From Tetracentron sinense (taxonomy: Eukaryota > Streptophyta > Magnoliopsida > Trochodendrales > Trochodendraceae), in assembly GCA_015143295.1 (NCBI GenBank), contig CM026559.1, positions 15,452,826 through 15,516,825 of the forward strand: a DNA stretch of 64,000 nt, given 5' to 3'. Every line of letters starts with the position of its first letter. Position 1 is the first letter of the stretch. The notes beneath the pieces are model-generated. The model was given only the letters and a program-made list of their open reading frames with translations, did no database searches and was not told the DNA's origin. Shown piece after piece: positions 1 through 11,094 of the stretch. The translations under genes were made by a program, and so were the position numbers.

Positions 1-14
1 GTCAGTTAGCTGCT

Positions 15-332
15 TTGTACATCAAGGAAGTGGTGAGGTTGCACGGAGTGCCTGTCAGTATTGTGTCGGATCGGGATCCAAGATTCACATCACGATTCTG
101 GATAAGCTTTCAGGAAGCTATGGGTTCCCGACTTGATTTCAGCACTTCTTTTCACCCACAGACGGATGGACAAACCGAGAGGGTGAACAAAGTAATAGAA
201 GATATGCTTCGGGCTTGTATGCTGGATTTCAAAGGCAGTTGGGAAGAGCACTTGCCTTTTGTGGAGTTCGCCTACAACAATAGCTATCAGGCGAGTATCC
301 AAATGGCTCCGTTCGAGGCTTTGTATGGGTGA
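15..332 (+). pseudogene. Ty3-A integrase core fragment
   Basis: Integrase joins retroelement cDNA to host DNA. The translated segment contains SDRDPRFTSRFW, a form of the core-domain motif around the second catalytic Asp, then FHPQTDGQTERVN and the stretch WEEHLPFVEFAYNNS, with the third acidic residue in WEEHL or VEFAYN. These strings are typical of plant Ty3/gypsy integrases. The N-terminal zinc domain is outside the window. The piece belongs to the same pol gene as the chromodomain segment downstream. Confidence 0.9.
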
Positions 333-392
333 AGCTGCAGGTCTCCTCTCTACTGGGATGAGGTAGGAGAAAGAAAAGTACTTGGTCCGGAG

Positions 393-923
393 TTGATTGA
401 GCAAACTGCTAGTATAGTCAAGATCATCCGGGATCGGTTGAAAGCCGCTCAAGATTGCCAAAAGAGCTATGCAGACACGCGCCGCAGGGACTTGGAATTT
501 CAAGTAGGGGATCGAGTCTTTGTGAAAGTATCTCCTAGCAAAGGGATTATGAGATTCTGCAAAAGAGGCAAGCTTAGTCCTCGCTATGTTGGACCGTTTG
601 AGATTATCACGCGAGTTGGTGAAGTTGCTTATCGAGTAGCTCTTCCACCTCACATGGCCGCGGTTCACAACGTTTTCCACGTGTCTATGCTTCGGAAGTA
701 CATTGCGGACCCTTCCCATGTACTAGAATTGGAACCGTTGGAAATTCGAGAAGATCTCACGTTGGTTGAGAAGCCGATTCATATATTGGATCAGAGAGAT
801 CAAGTGCTTCGCAACAAGACAATCCCTTTGGTTCTTGTGCAATGGCAACACCATGCTCGGGCAGAAGCTACATGGGAGCGTGAAGCCGAAGTCAAAGCGA
901 AGTACCCGGAATTGTTTGAATGA
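393..923 (+). pseudogene. Ty3-A integrase C-terminus and chromodomain
   Basis: This 176-residue frame carries the integrase C-terminal region (FQVGDRVFVKVSPSKGIMRF, GKLSPRYVGPFEI, VYRVALPP-like AYRVALPPHMAAVHNVFHVSMLRKY) and then a chromodomain (IHILDQRDQVLRNKTIPLVLVQW through ATWEREAEVKAKYPELF). In chromoviruses this domain is thought to guide insertion into heterochromatin, which suits a block packed with nested elements. It ends about 100 bp before the LTR, the usual place for the end of pol. Confidence 0.92.
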
Positions 924-1026
924 ATTTTGTATAGGTTTTGTATATGTAGCTTGTAATATTGTTTGATTCTGTAATGCATGTCTCGTCCAAATTTTGAGGA
1001 CGAAATTTTTTGTAAGGGGGGGAGGA

Positions 1027-3253
1027 TGTAGAGCCCCGAACTTTTGACATTTATGCATGACCCTTTCGTAGCCATTTTTCCTTTAAAGTAGTGCAATTAA
1101 TAAATAAGGAAAAAATTGGAAATTCTGAAATGTCAAAAATGTTCCTTTTCGAAGTACGAACCCAACGCAAGTTGAATCGTCGAAATCCGACAAGCGGGTC
1201 AAAAGATATGGCCAAAACAGTCTGGACCTGCAGGTAACCGATCACTCGGTCCATAGAGCGATCGATCGGTAGCTATCGCACGGTCAGAAATTTTGTATGG
1301 GGAAATTTTCCAGAGAGTGAGTTTTTGTCCGGTCGATCGGTCATAAACACCGATCGCTCGGTAGGCAACTGATCGATCGGTCATAACCACCGATCGCTCG
1401 GTCCTCGTGTTTTTGCAGAAATTTCATTAAGGGTGTTTTCGTCTTTTGGGCGTTTCACTCATACCTTAAAGGCTTTGCCCGATCATTTGAGGGTTCATAC
1501 ACAACCCTTAGAGTCTTTTGAGAGATAGAGAGAAAGGAGAAGGTTTTCCAAAACCTACGTTTCCATTTTGGAGAGAAATCAAAGGGTTTTGAAACCCTAG
1601 ATCAACCTCAAGCCCGATTTCTTCAAGATTTCGGTTCAAGCATTCGTGGAGCTCGTGTTCCAAGCTAGGGCAGCAACTTACGTGCATTTTGGAAGTGGAT
1701 TCCTTCCCTCTTTTGTCAAGGTCGGTACTCTTTGCTACCCTCCTAGTTATAGCTTCTCTTTTCCTTTATTTCTTCTTGTTTTCCTTCACTTATATATGTG
1801 TTATGAGATTGGTGGTATGAATGGTGAATGGAGGTGGATGTTGGCGAATGGATGCCGTGTCGATGATGTGATGAATGAATGGGGAAAGGCATTGTACTAA
1901 TAATGAACATACAATTGTGATGTGAGCATAACCCACCTAGAAAAGCATGATCTAGGTTTAAGTGAATAATCAACACACCCTATGTTTGATGAAATGCCAA
2001 GGTGAACAAAATAAATGATAAATTAAGGGAACCCATGCTTAAGTACTCTTGAAATTTGTTAGGGTTCACGATAGTGTGTTTCTTACATTTCTTAAAATGT
2101 GTAGATTATTACTTACTTAAATTGTTATATGTTATGCTTTGTGAATTACCCCAAATTGCCATATTAATTCCAAATGCAAGTATGTACACAATTTCACGAG
2201 CACGAATGCATGGCATGTTTTATCGGCGTTTGCAAGAACACGGTTTAGAGGTGGGGCATATCGTACGATATTTTTACCTCGCTTTTGGCAAGGACAAGAA
2301 AATCATGCATTTTCATAAGAAGGGCCTCCCTTCCCTCGCAAGTGCATACATAACATAAGAAGGGTCTCCCTTCCCTCGCAAGTACATCTCACAAGTGAAA
2401 GGACATGACATGAGCATTTAGGAAGAAGGGTCTCCCTTCCCTCACAAGTAGTTTACTTTTCAAAGCATGATACAAGCATGGCATGGCATGACAAGCATAA
2501 TCATTCTAGGAAGAAGGGTCTCCCTTCCCTCACAAGTAGTTTACTTTCCAAGCAAGCATGACATGGCATGACACGCATGATATGACAAGATAAGACAAAC
2601 ATGACAAGTTTCAAGCACGAAAATGGTATTTCCAATCAAGTCAAGTGCACAAGGGTTTCAAGGGTTTTATCGGCTTTTCTGATTGCAAGCATGATTACAA
2701 ACTACTTTACTTCCTTGTATGATATGAACTGTTCCTATTTTATATATATATATGTGTGCATTGCTATCTCATGCTATGACTATTGGTTAGTATTTAGTAC
2801 CCGCTGAGTATTCCATGCTCAGCCGTACTTCTTATGTCGGCAGGTTCTGAGGGAGCAGCTGCTCCATTTGATGTTTGAGCTCCTAGCCCTTGGGTGGAGG
2901 AGGAGTACGTTGAGGAGCCTTTGGAGGAACCTCCCGTAGAGGGTTATCAGTAGGTGGCGTTAGATTCCGAGTGGATTAGCTGTGGGTGAGCATGAGTGAT
3001 TATATCCATGTATTTTGGCGGGCATGTCCGCACTTTCTTTGTTTTGTTTTCTTTTGTGTTAACTTGGACCATGTGTATATACTTAGAGGTTTGTTAGACT
3101 TCCGCTGTGTTTTATAGTTATGCTTCCGCTGTTATCCTCTATTGTATATGTTCTGTGAGTTTTGCAGGTTGGTTCGTCAAGCAAGTCATGTAAGTCATGA
3201 TTAAGTCGTCCAAGATTCACTCTAATTCCTAGGGTGGGTTTTGGGTCGCGACA
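1027..3253 (+). repeat. LTR of Ty3-A (3' LTR)
   Basis: The LTR runs from TGTAGAGCCCC, directly after the polypurine tract, to GGGTCGCGACA: 2,227 bp with TG...CA ends. In order it holds: a block shared with the other Ty3 LTRs (about 1145-1220); the palindrome cassette (1237-1403); four repeats built on GAAGGGTCTCCCTTC (2319-2540), each able to fold as a hairpin; a conserved hairpin (2803-2823); and the conserved 3' end. No clear TATA box is visible. Sequence after 3253 (CCTTC...) belongs to reversed LTR-B. Confidence 0.9.
2319..2545 (+). repeat. tandem hairpin repeats in LTR-A
   Basis: Four copies of a unit centred on GAAGGGTCTCCCTTCC and followed by CAAGTG or CAAGTAG start near 2320, 2357, 2424 and 2510. 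GAAGGG and CCCTTC can pair around a TCT loop. Related units lie in reversed LTR-I (about 23727-23860) and LTR-O (about 50041-50135). Confidence 0.85.
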
Positions 3254-3768
3254 CCTTCTCTTCTCCCTTCCTCTCTAATATCTCTAAGTATTGTAAATAA
3301 GCCCTAAAGGCTCGGGCAAACCTTAAGAGGAAAGAGTGAAACGCCCAAAAGATGAAAATACCCTTAATGAAAATTTCTGCAAAACACGAAGACCGAGAGA
3401 TCGGTGGTTATGACCGATCGATCGGTTGCCTACCTAGCGATCGGTGTGTTGACCGAGCTCTCAACCAAAAATCAACTCTCTGAAAAATTTTCCCATACAA
3501 ATTCTTCGACCAGTCGATAGCTACCGATCGATCGCTCCATGGACCGAGCGATCGGTGCTCTACAGGTCCAAATTGTTTTGGCCATATCTTTTGACTCGTT
3601 CGTCGGATTTTGACGATTCAACTTGCGTTGGGTTCGTACTTCGAAAAGGAACATTTATGATGTTTCAGAATTTCTAATTTCTTCCTTATTTATTAATTGT
3701 ACTACATTAAAAGAAAATTAGATACGAAAGTGCCATGCATTAAACATGAAAAAGTCCGGGGCTCTACA
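3254..3768 (-). repeat. LTR-B: reversed partial Ty3 LTR
   Basis: Read on the minus strand, this is the first ~515 bp of an LTR close to LTR-I (22926-25173): it starts TGTAGAGCCCCGG at 3768 and includes the palindrome cassette (3392-3557). Its remainder is not here; the simplest reading is that Ty3-A inserted into this LTR and the rest lies left of the window. Its U3 end abuts LTR-C without a polypurine tract, so it looks like a solo LTR nested in LTR-C. Confidence 0.8.
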
Positions 3769-5393
3769 GAGGTTCCCTCTTCACTATTTTGGTGTTCTAA
3801 AGTTTGGATTTCATTCCCAAAGTGATTCTCAAGCTTGGAATTCTCCAAGGGAAATTTCTGCTCGTGTCTTTGGATAAAGGATTTTGGTTCCAGCTTCCTC
3901 AAAGCTTGGATCTTGTTCCTCAAACTTGTTTTTCATTCTACAGACGTGTAAAAACATCATTTTTAAGGTAGATACACTCTACTAACTGGCTCTGCTATGA
4001 ATGGTTAATAAATAGTAGAAATTGAATTGTGTTCTTGAATGAAATTTGGGTTGATAAACCATGTCCTCTATGCTATGAATCTTACCATGATTTCTAAAGG
4101 TTTATATGACTATTAAATTTCTCATACATGCTCTATGAACTCATATGCTTGAAATTGGATTTTTGTGTAAGTATAAGATTGGAAAGAGGGGTTTTGCTTA
4201 AGTAAAGGTTTTGGCTCAAAGAAGGATTTTGATCAAAGCATGATTTTTTCTCAAAGTATGATTTTGCTCAAAAGAATTTCGTTCTAAGTTAAGGTATCAT
4301 GGTTTTGCAAAAAGGGGTTTTTCTCAAAAGTGGCTTTGCTCAAAGAATGATTTTTGAATTCAAGGGCTTAGGCCTTGCTTGTAAAGTATTGCTTTGATTT
4401 TCAGACTCAAGGGAGTTTACCTCCTTACTTGTAAAGTATTGCTTTGATTTTCAGACTCAAGCGAGTTTACCTCCTTGCTTGTAAAGTGTCGTTTTGTTTT
4501 GGAACTCAAGGGAGCTAGTTTACCTCCTTGCTTGTAAAGTATCGCTTTGTTTTGGAACTCAAGGGAGTTTACGTCATTGCTTGTAAAGTATTGCTTTGAT
4601 TTTCGGACTCAAGGGAGTTACTTCTTTGCTTGTAAAGTATCGCTTTGTTTTGGAACTCAAGGGATTTTACCTCCTTGCTTGTAAAGTATCGCTTTGTTTT
4701 GAGATTCAAGGGCTTCAAGCATTGCTTGTAAAGTATCGTTTTGATTCATAAAGTATTGCTTAAATTTATTGGTTTTGATAAAATGATCAATGATGAATAT
4801 GCCTGGTAAAGTTTTGCGAAGTCATTTGCCTTGTAAAGAAATGCTCACATGCTATCTGTTTTATGAACTGCTCTAAGTTATATGCTCGTTCGACTTTGCT
4901 TTTACCTGTTTCGCTCTGATAAATGCATATGCTATCCTTGATGTTTATAGTAATGCTATTTAGTAGTTGTATACATTGAGTATTCCATGCTCAGCCGAAT
5001 TATTGACTTCGGTAGGTGCTGTGGATGCACATGCTCCTGAGCCTTGGATAGAAGATGAGTACTACGAGCCGGAGCCTACCATGGATCATCACCAGGATGA
5101 TGGAGCTCTAGATAGGAGGCCTTATCTAGACTTTTATTGAGTGATGTGAGGGAGAGGTTTGTGTATTTTGAAAGTGGGGTATGTCTACTTTAGACTTTAT
5201 ATTTTGTATAATCGGCTGGTTTGGATGTGGAATACAAATATGTTATAAAGAAATTTTTAGGTTTGCCTTTTAGTCTGCCTTGTATGCTCTTGCAGGATAG
5301 TATGTTTGTCTTATGTGTCATGACAGGATGGTATGACATGGCAGTCATGAGCCAAAAGTCTCCAAACTCCTAGGGGGATTTTGGGTCGTGACA
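3769..5393 (+). repeat. LTR-C: 3' portion of a Ty3 LTR
   Basis: The segment ends GGGGATTTTGGGTCGTGACA, like the other Ty3 LTRs, and carries the conserved hairpin at 4977-4993. It lacks the U3 portion, which presumably lies on the other side of the nested insertions. No primer site follows 5393, so this is a 3' LTR or solo LTR. A long tandem array occupies its middle. Confidence 0.75.
4377..4745 (+). repeat. ~58-bp tandem repeat array in LTR-C
   Basis: Six to seven imperfect units contain CTTGCTTGTAAAGTATCGCT, then TTTGTTTTGGAACTCAAGGG and AGTTTACCTC. CAAGG and CCTTG flank each AGTTTACCT stretch and could pair. Similar wording continues less regularly upstream (about 4190-4376: TTTTGCTCAAAG repeats). 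The array occupies the same place as other tandem arrays in the Ty3 LTRs but has an unrelated sequence. Confidence 0.85.
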
Positions 5394-5615
5394 GTGTGAG
5401 CGTTTGGTTGACATGAGCCAAAACCGTCGAGGATGGAGATCGATCTTTTGAGATAGTGGTTTGAAACTTTGAGAGGCGTTTGCCGGTGAGGAACTGGAGC
5501 TATTATTGCAGAGATCAAACGAGGAGTTCATGGACTTCAAGATAATGAATCTGTACCGAGGAACAATATTTGGTGTCCGGTTGGGTAAGATTCGAGTCTT
5601 GTATTTGATAACAAT

Positions 5616-8080
5616 TGTAGAGACCCGAATCTTTTTCATGTTTTTAGTGCATTGCATTAAGGGTATTTTAGTCTTTATAAGGTGTTAAAGTGTGTGTATT
5701 TATATCTAATTATGGTGATGTAAACTAGGCTTAATCAACTTGTAACGGATGGATGTCATAGCACATCCTAAACTTTAGGAAGCGCTAGTTTTGGCACCGT
5801 TCACGGGAAGTGAGTGATTCTTGAACCATTAGAAAGGTGTTGGAACCCTCTTCGAGGTTCATGTTTAGTGTTTTTCCTCATTTTGAGTTTAAGTCAAGTC
5901 AATAGTGAGTTTTGTCTAATGGAATTACAGATCAGTCAACTTTGGGGATACTTTAGTCTATAAATTAAGTAGAAATTAGAAATTCTAAAATGTTAGAAAT
6001 GTTCATTTTCGAAAGACGAATCCAACGCAAGTTGAATCGTCAGAATCCGACGAACGAGTCAAAAGTTATGACCAAAACAGTAAAATGAGTCGAAATAGAG
6101 CACCGATCGCTCGGTCAGAACCAGCGATCGATCGGTCCAAAACCGATCGATCGGTATCTATCGACTGGCCCAGAATTTTGTATGGGGAAAATTTCCAGAG
6201 AGTGCTTTTTTGACCGATCGCCCGGTCAAGAGCACCGATCGCTCGGTTGAGAACCGATCGATCGGTCATAACCATCGATCGCTCGGTCTTTCGTGATTTT
6301 TACAGAATTTTAGTAAGGGCTTTTTGGTCTTTTGTTCTCAGACCTTGAGGCTATAAATAGGGGGACCTACTCGAAATATTAAAATACTCCACCTAGTTCT
6401 AACCTAATTTGGCAAAAAGGGGGAGAAACCCTAGGGTTTCGAGAGAGGGTTTTCTTGGAGAAGGAGGAGATTGATAGGAGATTGCAAGAAAAGTTTGGGA
6501 AGCTTCTCCAAATCGTCTCAGGAGCGTTTTGAATCCAAGGGAGGGATTCCTAAGGTCGATATACTATCCTAATCAACTCTATTTTAATGTTGTGTGAATA
6601 TTAATTTGATAGAAATGATAGAATAGAGATTAAATGCATTTTCTCCAAATTTTCTATAAAGTAAGCTAATTATTGATGGAAATGTGGATGGAAATGTGGA
6701 TTGGATGTGGATAGAATATATGGAGGATGGGAAATGTATGGAGGATGGGATTAATATGTGGATGTGGATAGTGAATTGATTGTATGGATGAATTATGGTT
6801 TGATGAATGCTTGAAAATATAGAGGGGAAATGGATTCATATTATGCGTACACAGGGTGTTTGTGAAAATGCTTGAAAGGATAAATGCTATGATACTTTTA
6901 TGAAATGATGGTAAATGGATTATAAATGATGTTAAGAATTATGATAAGAAATATATATGTGATTGTTTGTTAGGTATACTTAATTACTTGCTTGGGAATT
7001 GATAGTCGGGAAGGTAAGAACTTAGAGGAACATCTCTCAAACCGGGAATTCTCTAACTATTTTGTATGGGACATATAGTGGAGTTTCCATGGTGGGAAAT
7101 CGGAATCTAAGCAATTACTGACTCGAACGTTAATTTCGACACTTAAGCACATAAGCACGTGTATGTTAAGATAAGAGTCTCACAAGTCACACATGTGGAC
7201 CACAAGCATGAGCATGGCATACGTATGACATTCTGAATAAGCATAAGCATGACATGGTCCGTATCCTCCAAGAACGGCATGTCAACCTGATTCTTAGACA
7301 TGGTCCGTATCCTCCAAGAACGGCATGTCAACCACATGATTTCTAAGGCATGGTCCGTATCCGCCAAGAACGGCATGTCTCATCCTTGTATGATCTGAAT
7401 AAGTGCATAAGCATAAGCATAAGCATAAGCATCTCACAAGCGCGTGGTCTCGTAAGCATAAGTACCTCATAAGTGTATGGTTTTCTAGGTCTAAGATTCT
7501 CACAAGTACACGAGTCAAGGTGATGATATGATGTATATGCGCACACGTTTTTCCGCACTCTGATTATGTTATTATGCTATTGGATATGTTTCTGACTAAG
7601 TGCAGGTATATTATTATTGTTGATTAAATTTTATATACACTGAGTACCTTTGTACTCAGCCGGACTTTGTCTTGGCAGGTTTAGAGCAGGAGTACACGGC
7701 GGAGCCGTGGGTTGAGGAAACATACGCAGAGGAAGGAGGTGAAGGTGAGCCTTCTGATGAGGGAGCCAGAGACTTGGGTGGCTACACCTCTTAGTTTTTA
7801 TTTCATTTGATTGAGGGAGTTGTATTAGACTTGAGTAGATGTTGCTTAGTAGACTTTTATAGTTGTGTATCAGACTCTTTGGTTTTAGAGTGAGTTGTAT
7901 TTGTTGACTATAGACTCGTGCTATTTAGTTGGTTACAGTTGATATATCGAAAATTTTATTATCCTCATTTTTGGAGACTCGTGTTAGTGTGCCTTGCATG
8001 TCATGGATTTTAAGCAGGTTTAAGTAATGTGGCAATCCCAAAGTCCTATTTTAGCCTTGTAGGATTTTGGGGACGTTACA
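5616..8080 (+). repeat. Solo Ty3 LTR-E with 5-bp target duplication
   Basis: A 2,465-bp LTR runs from TGTAGAGACCCG to GGGGACGTTACA. It is flanked by ACAAT on both sides (5611-5615 and 8081-8085), with no interior and no second LTR, so it is a solo LTR left by LTR-LTR recombination. It holds the palindrome cassette (6102-6287), a TATA box (6352), repeats built on CATGGTCCGTATCCTCCAAG (about 7250-7380), and the conserved hairpin (7640-7659). Confidence 0.95.
6352..6359 (+). promoter_or_regulatory. TATA box of LTR-E
   Basis: TATAAATA within GGCTATAAATAGGGGGACC, about 740 bp into the LTR. The last palindrome of the cassette ends 65 bp upstream. TATA boxes at this relative place are normal for plant LTR promoters. 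Confidence 0.8.
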
Positions 8081-8300
8081 ACAATTCTCATAGTGGATTT
8101 TGTGTTGGACTTCCCATAATTTTTCCCGGAAGGGTTTTCCATGTAAAAAATCTTGTGTGTTGTGAATTGTGTCTTCTACTATTTTCACACTTGATTGATT
8201 TGTTTTATCATCACTCTGATTAATAAACTTGTTAAAATTAAAATTGGTAGACACTGCTAAGAAGACCTATTCACCCCCCTCTAGGTTAAAAGAATCATTA

Positions 8301-9269
8301 AACGAGAATATTTCAATTTACAAGGGTTACTCACCAGCTAGCTATACAATCATAAACTGACTACCAAATTCATTGATCATCAGGGTGGTATTCTTCCTTT
8401 TAGATATCAACTGACTACCAAATTCTTGGATCAATAGATAAATATATATCAAACTCAAAATCATATCATAGATTTATAAATTGCATCAAATTCCATAATC
8501 ACATCACCCGAGGTATTTATTTCTAAATCTGATACAAATCAAGGATATATTATATATATATCAAATTTTACCTGCTTTCACATGAACTCATTCTTTCATT
8601 TAATAGGTAAATCCGGCATGCTTATTCAGAAATTAAAACATATCATAATATGTTATTGATTCTCATCATTTCATTTAAAATAGGTAATTCTGGTATGATT
8701 ATTGAGGAATTAAAACACATCATAATATGTTATTGATTCTCGTCATTTAATTTAAAATAGGTAAATTTGGTATGCTTATTCAGAAATTAAAACACATCAT
8801 AATATGTTATTGATTCTCGTCATTTCATTTATAATAGGTAAATTTGGTATCCTTATTCAGAAATTTAAAACACATCATAATATGTTATTGATTCCCAAAA
8901 TTCTTGCATATCTCAAAAACTTAACTGAATCATATAGCATATCTCGAAAACTTTATTTGAATCATAGAACAAATTTGAGATAGTTAAACATGTTAATAAT
9001 AGGATTTAAAAGAACTATACAACAAAAATCCATGTGAAGAAGACATTGTTTTCTTCTCTTCTTTACCTTCTGTTCATTTCTTCTTTCTTTCCTCTCTTCT
9101 CTTCTCCTTTCCTTTCCATTTCCTTCTTCTCTTTGCCTTTCTTTTCTCTTTTCCATTTTCCTTCTTTTTCTTTAATTTCCTTTCTCCTCTCTTTCCTTTC
9201 TTCTCTCTTCGTAGCTTACTATTTTGTTTTGCATAGTGTTGTTGCTGTGAGAACAACATTAATAACTTT
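8301..9269. other. AT-rich non-coding stretch
   Basis: No gene recognised. It holds two copies of AACTGACTACCAAATTC (about 8357 and 8409), the tandem repeat at 8603-8900 and a pyrimidine tract at about 9045-9215 (TTCTTTCCTCTCTTC wording). Open frames across the tract are low-complexity artefacts. It may be old retroelement or intergenic sequence. Confidence 0.6.
8603..8900 (+). repeat. Four-unit ~77-bp tandem repeat
   Basis: Units begin AATAGGTAAATTTGG or a variant, continue TATGCTTATTCAGAAATTAA and CATCATAATATGTTATTGAT, and end TCGTCATTTCATTT. Four copies start near 8604, 8681, 8757 and 8836. The copies differ at few positions, so the array is fairly recent. No function is suggested. Confidence 0.85.
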
Positions 9270-11094
9270 TGTAGCACCCCGGACTTTTTCATCCTTAATG
9301 AATAGCACCTTCGTAGCTAATTGGCCATTTTTGTAGTCTAATTAATAAATAAGGGAGAAATCGGAAATTCCGAAACGTCAAAAATGTTCGTTTTCGAAAG
9401 GCGGATCCAACGCAAGTTGAATCGTCGAAATCCGACGAGCGAGTCAAAAGATATGGTCAAAACAGTCCAGACATACAGAGCACCGATCGCTCGGTCCAGT
9501 CAGCGATCGATCGGTCCATAACCGATCGATCGGTAGCTATCGCACGGTCAGAAATTTTGTATGGGGAAATTTTTCAGAGAGTGAGTTTTTGACCGGTCGA
9601 TCGGTCATAAACACCGATCGCTCGGTAGGCAACCGATCGATCGGTCATAACCACCGATCGCTCGGTCTTCGCGTTTTTGCAGAAATTTCAGTAAGGGCGT
9701 TTTCATCTTTTGGGTGTTAAACCCTTACCCATAAGGGTTTGCTCGACCCTTTGAGCCCTCATTCACAACCCTTAGACATTTTGAGAGCTAGAGAGTGAGA
9801 AGAAGAGGGTTTTGACCTAGGGTTTCCATTGAGGAAGAAATCAAAGGGGTGGACCATCCTAGGTCGTCCTCAAACTTGGATTTGCTTCAAGTTCAAGGCT
9901 CAAGCTCGTGTGGGAGCCATTCTCCAAGTTAGGGCAGCAACCCAAGCACGTTTTTGAAAGGGGTTTCTTCTCCAACTCAAGTCTCCTTCAACCAAAGGTG
10001 TTCTTCTTTCAAGTTGGAGCTTCAATCAAGGTTTCTAACAAGGATCAAGCCTTAATCTAAGGTTAGTACACCCTACTAATTGACCCTAGCAATAAATCTA
10101 GGTTTTCCTTATGAAATATGATTCTCGTTAGTATGTTTTATTCTTTGCAAAATGAGTCATCTATAATAAATATAAACAAGATAAAGAAAGGGTAGGGATG
10201 CTTGGATGGAGGTTGGATACGGCGATTGGATGCCGAATGTGTGATGTATGATGTGTGGGTTGTGGATTGGAAAATGGAGGATGGGCATAGTACAAATAAC
10301 AAACTTACCATTGTGTGATTGAATGGAAAATATGCATTTAAAAGAAGGAGATAAACTACTAAGGAATAATGTATGAAAGTGTTTGACAAAATACCTAAAC
10401 CATGAATAAATGATCTCAATGAAGAAATATAGGAATGGGTTTTATGCATGCGTTCTTATAAATGATAAATTAATCAAATGTTATGCAAACTACTTATGTT
10501 ACTTATGTTCATATCATGAATTGAATTATAATGTCATATTTTGGTTATTTCCATTATCATGATTGTCACTATGGACACGTACACGAGCACGCATGATAGC
10601 ATGAACCGTGATTTCAAGAGCATGTGCATATAATAAACAACAAGAAATATTGCATGTCAAGGAGGTTGGTAGCCCAGGGAGGATTCGGGTACTAGGCTCT
10701 GGCTCACAAGTGCATTGCATAACAAGGAGGTTGGTAGCCCAGGGACATTCGGGTGCTAGCCTCTGGCTCACAAGTGCATTGCATATCAAGGAGGTTGGCA
10801 GCCCAGGGACATTCGGGTGCTAGCCTCTGGCTCATAAGTTACAAGATGGAGGTTTACAAGATGATGATCATGCATTCATGCATGCACGCATACATGATTT
10901 CTACGAGGCATACCGGGACATGACAGGGGTTTTCAAGCATGAGGTTTATCGGCGTTTTCGCATTCATGTACGCACGTCAGGATGCTTGTATTGTGTCATG
11001 CCCTATACTGTTTCTTTGTGATGTTTCTATTACTGCTTGTATGATATTACTATTGTGTGTTTTATTATTGTTATGGTCTCTATTAGCTTTGTAC
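9270..11094 (+). repeat. LTR-F: Ty3 LTR cut by the assembly gap
   Basis: It begins TGTAGCACCCCGGAC and follows the Ty3 LTR plan: the shared block with CAACGCAAGTTGAATCGTCG (9409), the palindrome cassette (9481-9666), and a tandem array at 10655-10840. The 3' end is lost in the N run, so solo LTR and element end cannot be told apart. Confidence 0.85.
10655..10840 (+). repeat. ~65-bp tandem repeat in LTR-F
   Basis: Three units of AAGGAGGTTGGTAGCCCAGG, then GACATTCGGGTGCTAGCCTC and TGGCTCACAAGTGCATTGCA. It lies in the position where other Ty3 LTRs here carry their own, unrelated arrays. Confidence 0.85.

Larger units (their letters stand above)
1..1026 (+). mobile_element. Ty3-A: 3' end of a chromovirus interior
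   Basis: The window opens inside the pol region of a Ty3/gypsy element. Integrase sequence, a chromodomain, a short untranslated tail and a G-rich polypurine tract (about 1013-1025) are followed directly by the 3' LTR. The chromodomain and LTRs above 2 kb fit the Tekay/Del group of plant chromoviruses; that group assignment is inference. The 5' part lies outside the window, so age cannot be judged from LTR pairs. The element is a fossil with at least one break in the visible part. Confidence 0.9.
5394..8300 (+). repeat. Ty1/copia LTR piece split by solo LTR-E
   Basis: Outside the solo LTR, 5394-5615 and 8081-8300 resemble the 3' half of the LTRs of copia element L read in its own direction. 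Shared wording includes GGAGATCGA, the GGAAGGGTTTTCCATGTAAAA stretch, AAAATTAAAATTGG and GACCTATTCACCCCCCTCTAGG near the end. It is a diverged relative of L's LTR with no interior visible next to it. The exact end near 8300 is uncertain. Confidence 0.65.

Noticed and set aside
90-719. 209-codon minus-strand frame
   Set aside because: It lies antisense to the integrase and chromodomain of Ty3-A, which match known motifs; the antisense frame resembles nothing.
1199-1390. Recurring minus-strand open frames across the palindrome cassettes, coding DRSV...RAIG...STLWKFSPYK-like peptides (also at 6066-6275, 24754-24999, 40379-40579, 51045-51293)
   Set aside because: The same peptide words follow automatically from translating CGATCGATCGGT palindromes and the fixed TTGTATGGGG block. 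The frames differ in extent, lack a common start, and appear on either strand relative to the element.
4377-4745. Spaced direct repeats resembling a CRISPR array
   Set aside because: Units are imperfect, directly adjacent, inside a plant LTR, and lack unique spacers and cas genes.
9034-9336. 100-codon frame rich in Phe, Ser and Leu, and the Lys/Glu/Arg-rich frames opposite it
   Set aside because: Product of a pyrimidine tract; low complexity on both strands.
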